From JAZKID01 sp963714065 (lineage in GTDB: Bacteria > Pseudomonadota > Alphaproteobacteria > Rhizobiales > UBA4765): a stretch of DNA of 64,000 bases. The translations under genes and the position numbers were made by a program. Location: the NCBI GenBank assembly GCA_963714065.1, contig OY970226.1, forward strand, positions 62,001 to 126,000. The letters run 5' to 3'. Shown in pieces: positions 8,586 through 16,857 of the stretch. How positions within the stretch are numbered: the stretch's first letter is position 1; each line of letters begins with the position of its first letter. The notes under the pieces were generated by a model. That model had not been told where the DNA came from and did not search any database. It saw only the letters and a list, made by a program, of their open reading frames with translations.

Positions 8586-10424
8586 ATGACCACGCGTTAT
8601 TTAGCGAATAATTTTGCATTTTTGATTTTCACTCTTATCCTCGGCATGGCGCCAGTGCAGGCGCAGCCGGCGGCGCAGGGTACGCCGACCGCGCAGGAAG
8701 CCGAGAAGTTCGTGGCAGACGCCGCAAAAAAGCTTGATGAGGTTGGTCGCAAGGCGCAATTGGCGGAATGGGTGCGCGCAACGTACATTACGGACGATAC
8801 GGAAAAGCTTTCCGGTATTTTCTCCGAGCAGCTTTCCGCTGCACAAACCGAATTTGCCATTGCTTCGCATCGTTTCGACAAGCTGAAACTTTCCGAAGAT
8901 ACGGCACGCAAGCTGAAACTGCTCCAGAACGGCATCACCATTCCCGCGCCTTCGAACGATGCCGACCGCGCGGAGCTGACGAAATTGTCCATCAGCCTCG
9001 ACGGCGATTTCGGCAAAGGTAAATATTGCCCGCCGGACGAAGGCGGTAAATGCTACAATATCGGCGACTACGGAAAAATCTTTGCGAAAAGCCGCGATCC
9101 GAAAGAACTGAAAAAGGCTTGGCTTGGCTGGCACACGATCTCGCGGCCCTACAAGGATAAATATGTACAGATGGTCGCGCTCGCCAACAAGGGTGCGAAA
9201 GAGCTCGGCTATAGCGATGTCGGCGCGCTGTGGCGCTCCGGTTACGACATGTCGCCCGATGCTTTCGCAGCCGACATGGAACGCGTATGGCTTCAGCTCA
9301 AGCCGCTTTACGATTCTCTCTACACCTATACGCGCGCGCAGCTTGTCAAGAAATACGGCCCCGACGTGGTGAAACCGGATGGGCCTATCCCCGCGCATCT
9401 GCTCGGCAATATGTGGGCCCAGAGCTGGGAGAATATTTACGATATTATGGCGCCGCCGAATTCGGACCGCGGTTATGACCTGACGAAGATCCTCGTCGAG
9501 CGTAAAACCACGCCGAAGCAGATGATTGAGATGGGCGAAAACTTCTTCGTGTCGTTGGGCATGCCGAAGCTTCCTGAAACGTTCTGGGAGCGCTCCCTGA
9601 TCGTCAAGCCGCAGGATCGTGAAGTGGTATGCCACGCCAGCGCCTGGGACATGGACGAAGGTAAGGATGTGCGCATTAAAATGTGCACCGAAATCACTGA
9701 AGAAGATTTTGTCACCATCCACCACGAACTCGGCCATGATTTCTACGACATCAGCTACGGTAAGCAGCCCTATCTCTATCGCGGCGGCGCCAATGACGGC
9801 TTCCACGAAGCGATCGGCGACACCATCGCGCTCTCCATCACACCGGACTATCTGAAAAAAATCGGCCTGATCGACAAGGTGCCGGACGAGAGCGCCGATA
9901 CGGGTTTGCTGCTGCACCGTGCGCTTGAGGGCGGCGTCGCCTTCCTGCCGTTCGGTTATCTGATGGATAAATGGCGCTGGGATGTATTCTCGGGCAAGAC
10001 GCCGCCGTCCGAATATAACAAGTCGTGGTGGGCGCTGCGCGAGAAATATCAGGGCATCGTGCCGCCGGAACCGCGTTCGGAAAAAGATTTCGATGCGGGC
10101 GCGAAATATCATATCCCCGGCAATACGCCTTATGCGCGTTATTTCCTGGCTCGCGTGTTGCAATACCAGTTCCATCGTGCGCTCTGCCGCGAAGCCGGCT
10201 ATACCGGCCCGCTGCATCGCTGCTCGATCTACGGCAACAAAAAAGCGGGCGAGAAGCTGAAGGCCATGCTCGCGCGCGGCGCCAGCCAGCCGTGGCAGCA
10301 GACGCTGAAAGAGGCAACCGGCGAAGACAAACTCGATGCAACCGCCATCCTCGATTATTATGCGCCGTTGAAGAAATGGCTTGACGAGCAGAACAAGAAT
10401 GTTCCTGCCCGCAAGGATAGCTAA
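8586..10424 (+). CDS. M2 family (ACE-like) peptidyl-dipeptidase
   Basis: M2 peptidases are zinc metallopeptidases that release dipeptides from C-termini; the family includes angiotensin-converting enzyme. A signal peptide (about residues 1-26, ending VQAQ) places it in the periplasm. Zinc ligands are visible: HELGH at residues 380-384 and the downstream Glu408 in FHEAIGDT, with the family hallmarks QPYLYRGGANDGFHEAIGD. At 612 aa it is the size of a single-domain bacterial homologue. GGAGG precedes the ATG. It sits between two cyclophilin genes with gaps of 23 and 3 bp, so probably in one transcript. A peptide-scavenging role together with the peptide-binding protein at 26780 is possible but inferred. 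Confidence 0.93.
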   Translation: MTTRYLANNFAFLIFTLILGMAPVQAQPAAQGTPTAQEAEKFVADAAKKLDEVGRKAQLAEWVRATYITDDTEKLSGIFSEQLSAAQTEFAIASHRFDKLKLSEDTARKLKLLQNGITIPAPSNDADRAELTKLSISLDGDFGKGKYCPPDEGGKCYNIGDYGKIFAKSRDPKELKKAWLGWHTISRPYKDKYVQMVALANKGAKELGYSDVGALWRSGYDMSPDAFAADMERVWLQLKPLYDSLYTYTRAQLVKKYGPDVVKPDGPIPAHLLGNMWAQSWENIYDIMAPPNSDRGYDLTKILVERKTTPKQMIEMGENFFVSLGMPKLPETFWERSLIVKPQDREVVCHASAWDMDEGKDVRIKMCTEITEEDFVTIHHELGHDFYDISYGKQPYLYRGGANDGFHEAIGDTIALSITPDYLKKIGLIDKVPDESADTGLLLHRALEGGVAFLPFGYLMDKWRWDVFSGKTPPSEYNKSWWALREKYQGIVPPEPRSEKDFDAGAKYHIPGNTPYARYFLARVLQYQFHRALCREAGYTGPLHRCSIYGNKKAGEKLKAMLARGASQPWQQTLKEATGEDKLDATAILDYYAPLKKWLDEQNKNVPARKDS

Positions 10425-10427
10425 AAC

Positions 10428-10901
10428 ATGGCGGCCGAGCACGAAAATACCCTTGTTCTGGAAACAACCAAAGGCCGCGTCGTAATCCGGTTGCGGCCGG
10501 ACCTTGCGCCGAAACATGTCGCACGCATCAAGGAACTGGCACGTCAGGGTTTCTATGACGGGCTTGTGTTCCACCGCGTGATCGACGGTTTCATGGCGCA
10601 GGGCGGCGACCCGACCGGCACCGGCACAGGTGGCTCCGGGCAGAAACTCGAAGGCGAGTTTTCGCGCGAGCCGCATGTGCGCGGGATCTGCTCCATGGCA
10701 CGCAGCAACGATCCCAACTCGGCCGACAGCCAGTTCTTTATCGTTTATGACGAGGCGCCGTGGCTGAACGGCCAATATACGGTCTGGGGCGAGGTGATCG
10801 AAGGCATGGAAGCCGTCGATCAGTTCGCGCAGGGCGAGCCTGTCGAGGAACCGGACAGCATCGTCACTTTGCGCGTGCTGTCCGACGTCAAAGCCGCCTA
10901 A
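10428..10901 (+). CDS. Cytoplasmic cyclophilin-type peptidyl-prolyl isomerase
   Basis: This is a PpiB-like prolyl isomerase without a signal peptide, 157 aa. Conserved residues are FYDGLVFHRVIDGFMAQGGD, then NSADSQFFIVYDEAPWLNGQ, including the active-site Arg of FHRV and the FF pair. It begins 3 bp after the stop of the M2 peptidase gene and is followed by a palindromic repeat before queA. It is paralogous to the exported cyclophilin at 7975. Confidence 0.94.
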   Translation: MAAEHENTLVLETTKGRVVIRLRPDLAPKHVARIKELARQGFYDGLVFHRVIDGFMAQGGDPTGTGTGGSGQKLEGEFSREPHVRGICSMARSNDPNSADSQFFIVYDEAPWLNGQYTVWGEVIEGMEAVDQFAQGEPVEEPDSIVTLRVLSDVKAA

Positions 10902-10909
10902 ATTATAAT

Positions 10910-10977
10910 GTCATTCTGGGCGAAGCGAAGAATCTCATTCCACAAAGGTTGAGATCCTTCGCTGCGCTCAGGATGAC
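10910..10977. repeat. GTCAT...ATGAC palindromic repeat
   Basis: A 68-bp imperfect inverted repeat begins GTCATTCTGGGCGAAGCG and ends CGCTGCGCTCAGGATGAC. It can fold into one long hairpin. The same arm sequence forms the ends of the larger element at 53855-54011, so the two are related dispersed repeats. It lies between ppi and queA. Confidence 0.7.
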
Positions 10978-10988
10978 GTTGGAACGAT

Positions 10989-12029
10989 ATGCGCGTCGAC
11001 CTGTTCGATTTCGAATTACCATCAGAGTGCATTGCTCTCCGCCCGGCAGTGCCACGCGATATGGCGAAGCTTCTGTGCATCGATGGCGATTTTTCTGGCC
11101 ACCAGGTACACGATCTGCCGCAATTGCTGCGCGCAGGCGACGCGCTGGTTTTTAACGATACGAAAGTTTTTCCGGCGCAATTGTCGGGCATGCGTGTGCG
11201 CGGCGAAAACATGGCTGCCGTTATCCTGAATTTGCACCGGCGTCTCGGTGAGGACAGTTGGCGCGCTTTCGCGCGCCCGGCCAAGAAACTGCAAGCCGGA
11301 GATCATATTCATTTTGAAAAATTTTCTACTGAAGTAATTGCGCGCGAGGAAGCTGAAGTCGTGCTGCAATTTTCGCTTACAGGAGCCGAACTCGATCGGG
11401 CAATCGCTGCACATGGCGCCATGCCGCTGCCGCCTTATATCGCCTCGAAGCGCAAGCCGGACGCGCGCGATGTCGAAGATTATCAAACCATGTTCGCGGA
11501 ATATGACGGCTCGGTTGCGGCGCCGACGGCAGGCCTGCATTTTACGCCGAAGCTGATCGAAAGTTTAAAGAAAAACGGCATCGGCATTCATTTTGTCACG
11601 CTGCATGTCGGCGCGGGCACATTTCTTCCTGTCAAATCGGAGACTACGGAAGAGCACGTCATGCATACGGAGTGGGGCAGCGTACCGGAAGAGACAGCGA
11701 ACGCGCTCAATGATGTTCGTAAGGAAGGCGGACGCATCGTTCCTGTCGGCACTACCTCGCTGCGTCTGCTGGAAAGTGCCAGCGATGATAGCGGCATCAA
11801 AGCCTTCTCGGGGGAGACGTCGATTTTTATCACGCCCGGTTACCGCTTTCGCGCGGCCGATGCCATGCTGACGAATTTTCACCTGCCGCGCTCCACGCTG
11901 TTCATGCTGGTTTGCGCCTTTGCCGGATTGGAAACCATGCAGGCCGCCTATGGTTATGCGATAAAAAACAATTATCGCTTTTATTCCTATGGCGATGCCT
12001 GCCTGCTTTACCCTAAAAGAACTGTATGA
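10989..12029 (+). CDS. queA: S-adenosylmethionine:tRNA ribosyltransferase-isomerase
   Basis: QueA transfers and isomerises the ribosyl moiety of SAM onto preQ1 in tRNA, giving epoxyqueuosine. Recognised by MRVDLFDFELPSECIALRP at the N-terminus, GDALVFNDTKVFPAQL, SVAAPTAGLHFT and a C-terminal TNFHLPRSTLFMLVCAF. Length 346 aa is normal. It overlaps tgt by 4 bp (ATGA), indicating translational coupling. With tgt and queF (29903) it gives three steps of queuosine modification in this window. Confidence 0.97.
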   Translation: MRVDLFDFELPSECIALRPAVPRDMAKLLCIDGDFSGHQVHDLPQLLRAGDALVFNDTKVFPAQLSGMRVRGENMAAVILNLHRRLGEDSWRAFARPAKKLQAGDHIHFEKFSTEVIAREEAEVVLQFSLTGAELDRAIAAHGAMPLPPYIASKRKPDARDVEDYQTMFAEYDGSVAAPTAGLHFTPKLIESLKKNGIGIHFVTLHVGAGTFLPVKSETTEEHVMHTEWGSVPEETANALNDVRKEGGRIVPVGTTSLRLLESASDDSGIKAFSGETSIFITPGYRFRAADAMLTNFHLPRSTLFMLVCAFAGLETMQAAYGYAIKNNYRFYSYGDACLLYPKRTV

Positions 12030-13165
12030 CTTTTTCTTTCGTGTTGCTGGCCGAAGACGGCATGGCGCGCTGCGGGCGCATTACAACGCCGCATGGCGTA
12101 ATCGATACGCCAGCCTTCATGCCCGTGGGCACGGCGGCGACGGTGAAGGGGCTTTACCCGGAGCAGGTAGCGGCCAGCGGTGCGCAGATTTTACTGTGCA
12201 ACACTTATCATATGATGTTGCGGCCGGGCGCCGAAAAAGTCGCAGCGCTTGGTGGGCTGCACCGTTTCATGAACTGGAACGGGCCGATTTTGACCGACTC
12301 CGGCGGCTATCAGGTCATGTCGCTCGGCAATCTGCGCGAGATCGATGAGCAGGGCGTGATTTTCAGCTCGCATATCGATGGCTCGGTGCATCGTCTGTCG
12401 CCCGAGCGTGCGGTGGAAATCCAGTCCCTGCTCGGTGCGGATATACAGATGCAGCTCGATGAATGTATAAGGCTGCCGGCGGAAGAAAGTGAAATCGCGC
12501 GTGCAATGCGGTTGTCTCTGCGTTGGGCGGAGCGCGCAAAACAATCTTTCTCCGCGCATAAACTGTCCGGACAAGGCAGGGCGTTGTACGGAATTGTGCA
12601 GGGTGGCGACAATATCATGCTGCGCCGGGAATCCGCGCGCGAACTCGTCGGCATGGATTTCCAGGGATACGGCATTGGCGGCCTCGCCGTCGGTGAACCG
12701 CAGGATGTCATGTTGGCCATGCTGCGTGAGGTAATGCCATTTTTGCCGAAAGATAAGCCACATTACCTCATGGGCGTCGGTACGCCGGACGATCTTCTGA
12801 AAAGTATCGCGCTTGGCGTCGATCAGTTCGATTGCGTGTTGCCGACGCGCAATGCGCGTCACGGCCTTGCCTTCACGCGCTCAGGCAAGATCAACCTGCG
12901 CAATGCGCGGCATGCGGGCGATCCGCGGCCGCTGGATGAAAAAAGCACATGTGCGGCTGCGCGAGATTATTCCCGCGCCTATCTCCATCATCTGATCAAG
13001 GCCGAGGAAATGCTGGGCGCGATGATACTGACCGCAATCAACCTCCATTATTATCAGGAACTGATGCGCGATGCGCGCGAAGCAATCAAGCAGGCACGTT
13101 TTGCCGATTATATGCGCGAATGTGAAACTGGCTGGGTGCACGGCGATATAAAGGCTCTCGAATAA
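12026..13165 (+). CDS. tgt: tRNA-guanine transglycosylase with eroded zinc site
   Basis: Tgt exchanges guanine-34 for preQ1 in tRNAs with GUN anticodons. The fold is intact: TDSGGYQVMSLGNLREID, GYGIGGLAVGEP, the catalytic region GVDQFDCVLPTRNARHG, and 379 aa in total. The zinc-binding site is not. The CxCxxC segment before YSRAYLHHL reads STCAAARD, so only the middle Cys remains, and the usual His in the TxHNLxYYQ segment is Ile (TAINLHYYQ). Three of four ligands are therefore replaced; I checked both codon stretches in the DNA. The enzyme may fold without zinc, or the loss may be lineage-wide. It is coupled to queA by a 4-bp overlap. Confidence 0.94.
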   Translation: MTFSFVLLAEDGMARCGRITTPHGVIDTPAFMPVGTAATVKGLYPEQVAASGAQILLCNTYHMMLRPGAEKVAALGGLHRFMNWNGPILTDSGGYQVMSLGNLREIDEQGVIFSSHIDGSVHRLSPERAVEIQSLLGADIQMQLDECIRLPAEESEIARAMRLSLRWAERAKQSFSAHKLSGQGRALYGIVQGGDNIMLRRESARELVGMDFQGYGIGGLAVGEPQDVMLAMLREVMPFLPKDKPHYLMGVGTPDDLLKSIALGVDQFDCVLPTRNARHGLAFTRSGKINLRNARHAGDPRPLDEKSTCAAARDYSRAYLHHLIKAEEMLGAMILTAINLHYYQELMRDAREAIKQARFADYMRECETGWVHGDIKALE

Positions 13166-13228
13166 ATGGTGTACGCTATATTTCCGGTTCGTCTTATGCT
13201 ATAGGCAGGAAAAATCAGGGAGGGTTTC

Positions 13229-14974
13229 ATGCGCATTTCCTCATATTTTATTGCCGGATCAACCTTGTTGCTGGCGCTTCAATCCTCTCTTGCCTTCGAA
13301 GCCAAGCCTACGCCGCAATTTGCGCCCGAAATTCTCTCGTCGCCGCCTGCACAGCAGCCGGCCAGGCAGATGGTCGCGGCAGCCGATCCGCTTGCGGCGG
13401 CAGCCGGTTTGAAAATCTTGCGCGAGGGCGGCAGCGCGGTCGATGCCGCGATCGCCGTGCAGCTTGTGCTCAATCAGGTCGAGCCGCAAAGTTCCGGTGT
13501 CGGCGGCGGTTCGCTGATTTTGGTTTACGACAAGAAAGACAATAAAATTTCCGCCATCGATGGCCGCGAAAAAGCGCCAGCCGCAGCAAAACCGGAACGC
13601 TTTCTGAAAGCGGACGGCAAACCGTTCGACTGGAATGATGCCTATCCGGGCGGGCTTTCCGTCGGCGTTCCCGGCACGGTGAAGGCGCTTGAAGCCGCGC
13701 ATAAGAAATACGGCAAGCTGACATGGAAACAATTGTTCGAACCGGCCATCAAGGTTGCGGAAGATGGTTTCAAGATTTCGCCGCGCCTCAACAAGGCGCT
13801 GACAACGGAAGCCGATACGCTCAAGAAAGATGCGGTTGCGCTTGCTTTTTATTATACCGAAGACGGTCAGCCGAAAGCCGTTGGCACGGTTCTGAGAAAT
13901 CCGGCTTTTGCCAAAACGCTGCGCATACTTGCTGAAAAAGGGTCGGCTGCGTTTTATACCGGTGAAATTGCGCAGGATATCGTCGACAAGGTAACGAAAT
14001 CGCCCGCCAATCCCGGCGATATGACGCTTGCCGATCTGCAAAACTATAATGTCGCGGAAAGCCAGGTGATGTGCGCGCCCTATCGTGCTTATAAAGTCTG
14101 CGGTTTCGGCCCGCCGACATCGGGCGGCATCACATCGCTGCAGATCCTTGGGCTTCTCGAAACCAAAGATCTCGCGCCGCTGAAAGGCAAGGCGGAAGCT
14201 GTGCACTGGTTTTCGGAAGCCGGGCGGCTTGCTTATGCCGACCGCAATCTTTACATCGCCGATTCCGATTTCGTCGACGTGCCGACGAAAGAACTCCTCG
14301 ACAAAGCCTATCTGCGCAATCGCGCAGCGCTCATGAGCCCCGATAAATCTCTGAATGTGGCGACGGCGGGCGAGCCGCGCAAGCAGAGTTTCAACCTTGC
14401 GCCTTATGCAGGTGTCGAGCACGGCACCAGCCATATTTCCATTGTCGACAAGGATGGCAATGCCGTGGCGATGACGACGACCATCGAATACCGCTTCGGC
14501 TCGCAGATGATGACGAAAAACGGCTTCATGCTGAACAATCAGCTCACCGATTTTTCGATGATGCCGAAAGACGGCGACAAGCTTATCGCCAACCGCCTGG
14601 AGGCGAACAAACGCCCGCGCAGCTCGATGGCGCCGACATTCGTTTTCGACAAGGACGGCAAACTGTCGGTAGTGCTGGGTTCGCCGGGCGGGCCGCAGAT
14701 CATCAACTATGTCGCGGAAGCAATCGTTGGGCTGATTGACTGGAACATGCAACCGCAGGAGGTTGCCAATCTCGGCCATTTCGGCAGCCGCAACGGACCC
14801 ACAGAGCTCGAGCAGAATACGGAAGCCGTCAACTATCAGCCCGAACTCGAAAAGCGCGGTCATCAGGTGAAGGTTACCGCAACACCTTCGGGCCTGAATA
14901 TTATTCAGATCAAGGATGGCAAGCTGCTTGGCGGCTCCGATCCGCGCCAGGAAGGCGTGGCGATCGGCGACTGA
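13229..14974 (+). CDS. ggt: Gamma-glutamyltransferase
   Basis: GGT hydrolyses or transfers the gamma-glutamyl group of glutathione and related peptides in the periplasm. It is made as a proenzyme that cleaves itself before a catalytic Thr. A signal peptide (about residues 1-22, ending LAF) is present. The N-terminal stretch GGSAVDAAIAVQLVLNQVEP is typical. The cleavage site is Thr400 in EHGTSHISIVDKDGNAVAM, with Ser instead of the usual second Thr. PRSSMAPTFVF and GSPGGPQIINY form the substrate pocket. Length is 581 aa. A strong site (GGGAGG-type) precedes the ATG. The 230 bp after it, up to the lysozyme remnant, is AT-rich with no feature I can name. Confidence 0.95.
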   Translation: MRISSYFIAGSTLLLALQSSLAFEAKPTPQFAPEILSSPPAQQPARQMVAAADPLAAAAGLKILREGGSAVDAAIAVQLVLNQVEPQSSGVGGGSLILVYDKKDNKISAIDGREKAPAAAKPERFLKADGKPFDWNDAYPGGLSVGVPGTVKALEAAHKKYGKLTWKQLFEPAIKVAEDGFKISPRLNKALTTEADTLKKDAVALAFYYTEDGQPKAVGTVLRNPAFAKTLRILAEKGSAAFYTGEIAQDIVDKVTKSPANPGDMTLADLQNYNVAESQVMCAPYRAYKVCGFGPPTSGGITSLQILGLLETKDLAPLKGKAEAVHWFSEAGRLAYADRNLYIADSDFVDVPTKELLDKAYLRNRAALMSPDKSLNVATAGEPRKQSFNLAPYAGVEHGTSHISIVDKDGNAVAMTTTIEYRFGSQMMTKNGFMLNNQLTDFSMMPKDGDKLIANRLEANKRPRSSMAPTFVFDKDGKLSVVLGSPGGPQIINYVAEAIVGLIDWNMQPQEVANLGHFGSRNGPTELEQNTEAVNYQPELEKRGHQVKVTATPSGLNIIQIKDGKLLGGSDPRQEGVAIGD

Positions 14975-15204
14975 AGCAAGCCGCATGTGTCGTCAGATGT
15001 TCGTCACAATGCGTCTAAATTTCACGTGCGCATAAGACGTTAAACTCGCTTCTTCATTTGTTGCGCCAACGAAAACTAATTTATCATTTCGATAAAATTT
15101 TAGATTTTCTTTTAAACCATCAGCAATATTTATGGAGAATACTAAAGTAACTTATATTTAACGTATGTAAATGTGAAATTATTTCAGTAGGTTATTGAGT
15201 AACT

Positions 15205-15832
15205 ATGCCCGGTCCGAGTTCCATTGGCGATAATCCCTTCAGTTTCAAGACGCCAATACGCGCGAGATTTGAGTTCATGTCCTCAAATGACGGCATGCTC
15301 AATGCCCCTGAAGCTGAAAAACCATCGAGATCATCAAAAATAGAAAATATTGCAAAACTCGCAATACCGGTGATCCAGAACCACGAAGGCTTGATCCTAA
15401 ACAAAAAAATCACTTCTGTTCCCCTCATAGGCTGGGGACACCAGCAAATCGGAAAAGAAAAAGCGCTAAATCGAATTACAAAAGAAAAGGCTGATGAATA
15501 TTTAAATAATGATGCGAGATTGTTTGCGGCGCAGGTGAGTGCGCTCGTGAAAAATCCTGATCTCAAGGATTATCAAATCGCTGCCATGACGAAGTCTCGC
15601 CTATAATACTGGTATCAATAGATTTGCGAAATCTACCTTGTTAAGAATGGTCAATGAAGGAAATTTTGAAGGAGCAGCAAACCAATTCAAAAGATGGAAT
15701 TTTGCTAAACTCAAAAAGGGAGGCAAACGAATAGTGCTGAGAGGGTATGCCAGACGTCGCTCAGATGAGGCAGCGCTTTTCCGCGGTGAAAAAAAACTGC
15801 CTGAAAATAACCTGCTTGCAAGAAAAACTTAA
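15205..15832 (+). pseudogene. Frameshifted GH24 phage-type lysozyme
   Basis: Two ORFs in different frames together encode a T4/P21-type lysozyme (GH24). The first (15205-15606) has PVIQNHEGLILNKK and PLIGWGHQQIG, followed by ITKEKADEYLNND. The second frame supplies LAYNTGINRFAKSTLLRM, then EGAANQFKRW and RRRSDEAALFRG. Removing one A from the GAAG at about 15587-15590 rejoins them as ...AAMTSLAYNTG.... The catalytic Glu is present, but the expected Asp and Thr between it and the GWGH segment are not obvious, which suggests decay beyond the frameshift. About 45 residues of polar sequence precede the domain. It is probably a relic of phage origin next to a tRNA gene. Confidence 0.7.
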
Positions 15833-15835
15833 ATT

Positions 15836-15910
15836 TGGTGAGCGGGGAGGGGATCGAACCCTCGACCACATGATTAAAAGTCACGTGCTCTACCACTGAG
15901 CTACCCGCCC
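15836..15910 (-). tRNA. tRNA-Lys (anticodon TTT)
   Basis: On the minus strand a full cloverleaf is readable: acceptor arm GGGCGGG paired with CCCGCTC, D-arm TAGCTCAGTGGTAGAGC, anticodon loop CTTTTAA (TTT), T-arm GAGGGTTCGATCCCCTC and encoded CCA. Confidence 0.97.
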
Positions 15911-15995
15911 ACCTTAAAAGCGCGCAAGGCGCGCCAAAGCCTTGTTACGGAGACGGCGCGGGCGGGTCAAGCGTCGGCGTGTGAAATATGAAGAT

Positions 15996-16757
15996 TTACC
16001 GGCTCAGGGCCAGTCTTTGCCCGTCATAGGGCGCGGGTGCGCAGGCGCCAAGGCCCGCCGCTCGCAGCTTGGCGCAGATCTCGGCGGCCTCTGCCGCGTT
16101 CGAAAATGGGCCGACAACGAGGTGCAGCGCAACGGCACTGTCCGCATCGCGCACGCTGATGATGGGCTCATAACCCGCCATGATCATGCCGAACTGTTCC
16201 ATCAGTTTTACCCAGCGAATGCGCAGCGCGCCCATCGTCTGCTCCGTGCCGAGATCGATGCCGAACTGGCTGCGCGATGTCATGGTCACGCCGCCGCCGG
16301 TTTCCGCAGCAACAGGGATGGTGGAGGCGAGCGCCGTTTTTGCTTCCGCGGGCGGCACGGCGGTGGCACTTTGTGCCGGAACCGTTTCGCGCTTGGGGAT
16401 GGAGGCGGTGATATCGCCCATGCTTTCCTCAAGCTGGGCGACGCGCGCTTCAAGCTTGGTGCGCGCAACTGTGAGCTGGACGTTTTCCTCGCGCAGATGG
16501 CCGAGATGCTGTTCGAGCGCCGCATTCAGGCTGGTGCCGGGCTGGCCTTTTTCGAGGATGTCCTGCATTTCGTATGGCAACATGGCAAGGCGCTCGCCCC
16601 CTTTGCGGGTGACGGAAAAGCTGACGAGGATGCCTAGTGCTGCGATAGCCGCCAGCGACCAGTAGGCGGGAATTTTCACGTCTTCCCAAAGCCGCTCCAG
16701 GCGGGTGGGAAAGCTGAAAACAAGCTCTTCGAGATCTGTATTTCGTGCTTTTTTCAT
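15996..16757 (-). CDS. Membrane-anchored coiled-coil SPOR-domain-like protein
   Basis: The protein has a short cytoplasmic N-terminus, one membrane segment (about residues 32-50, SLAAIAALGILVSFSV) and a periplasmic coiled coil (about 80-115, with LREENVQLTVARTKLEARV). A Pro/Ala/Thr-rich linker follows, then a C-terminal region (VALHLVVGPFSNAAEAAEIC, then LRAAGLGACAPAPYDG) that resembles the peptidoglycan-binding SPOR fold. SPOR proteins usually act at the division septum. I chose the ATG at 16757; a GTG at 16784 would add nine residues. It is transcribed towards tRNA-Lys and away from glmU. The SPOR assignment rests on pattern only. Confidence 0.7.
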   Translation of the reverse strand: MKKARNTDLEELVFSFPTRLERLWEDVKIPAYWSLAAIAALGILVSFSVTRKGGERLAMLPYEMQDILEKGQPGTSLNAALEQHLGHLREENVQLTVARTKLEARVAQLEESMGDITASIPKRETVPAQSATAVPPAEAKTALASTIPVAAETGGGVTMTSRSQFGIDLGTEQTMGALRIRWVKLMEQFGMIMAGYEPIISVRDADSAVALHLVVGPFSNAAEAAEICAKLRAAGLGACAPAPYDGQRLALSR

Positions 16758-16857
16758 AGGATGCGGACCTGGGAAGCGAATCACTTATCTGCTTTTCTGA
16801 GTATGACCTGATTTGAAGCGTGACGCATCATGAGAATTTCTTCATTATAAACACCCT

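Noticed and set aside
8601..10775. A 724-codon open frame on the minus strand opposite the M2 peptidase
   Set aside because: It is antisense to a clear, motif-complete peptidase and part of a cyclophilin. Its translation is low-complexity and rich in Arg, Ile and His, as expected for a GC-skewed shadow frame.
13259..14986. A 575-codon minus-strand frame opposite ggt
   Set aside because: It is a shadow of the gamma-glutamyltransferase gene. It has no recognisable domain and an Arg/His-rich composition.
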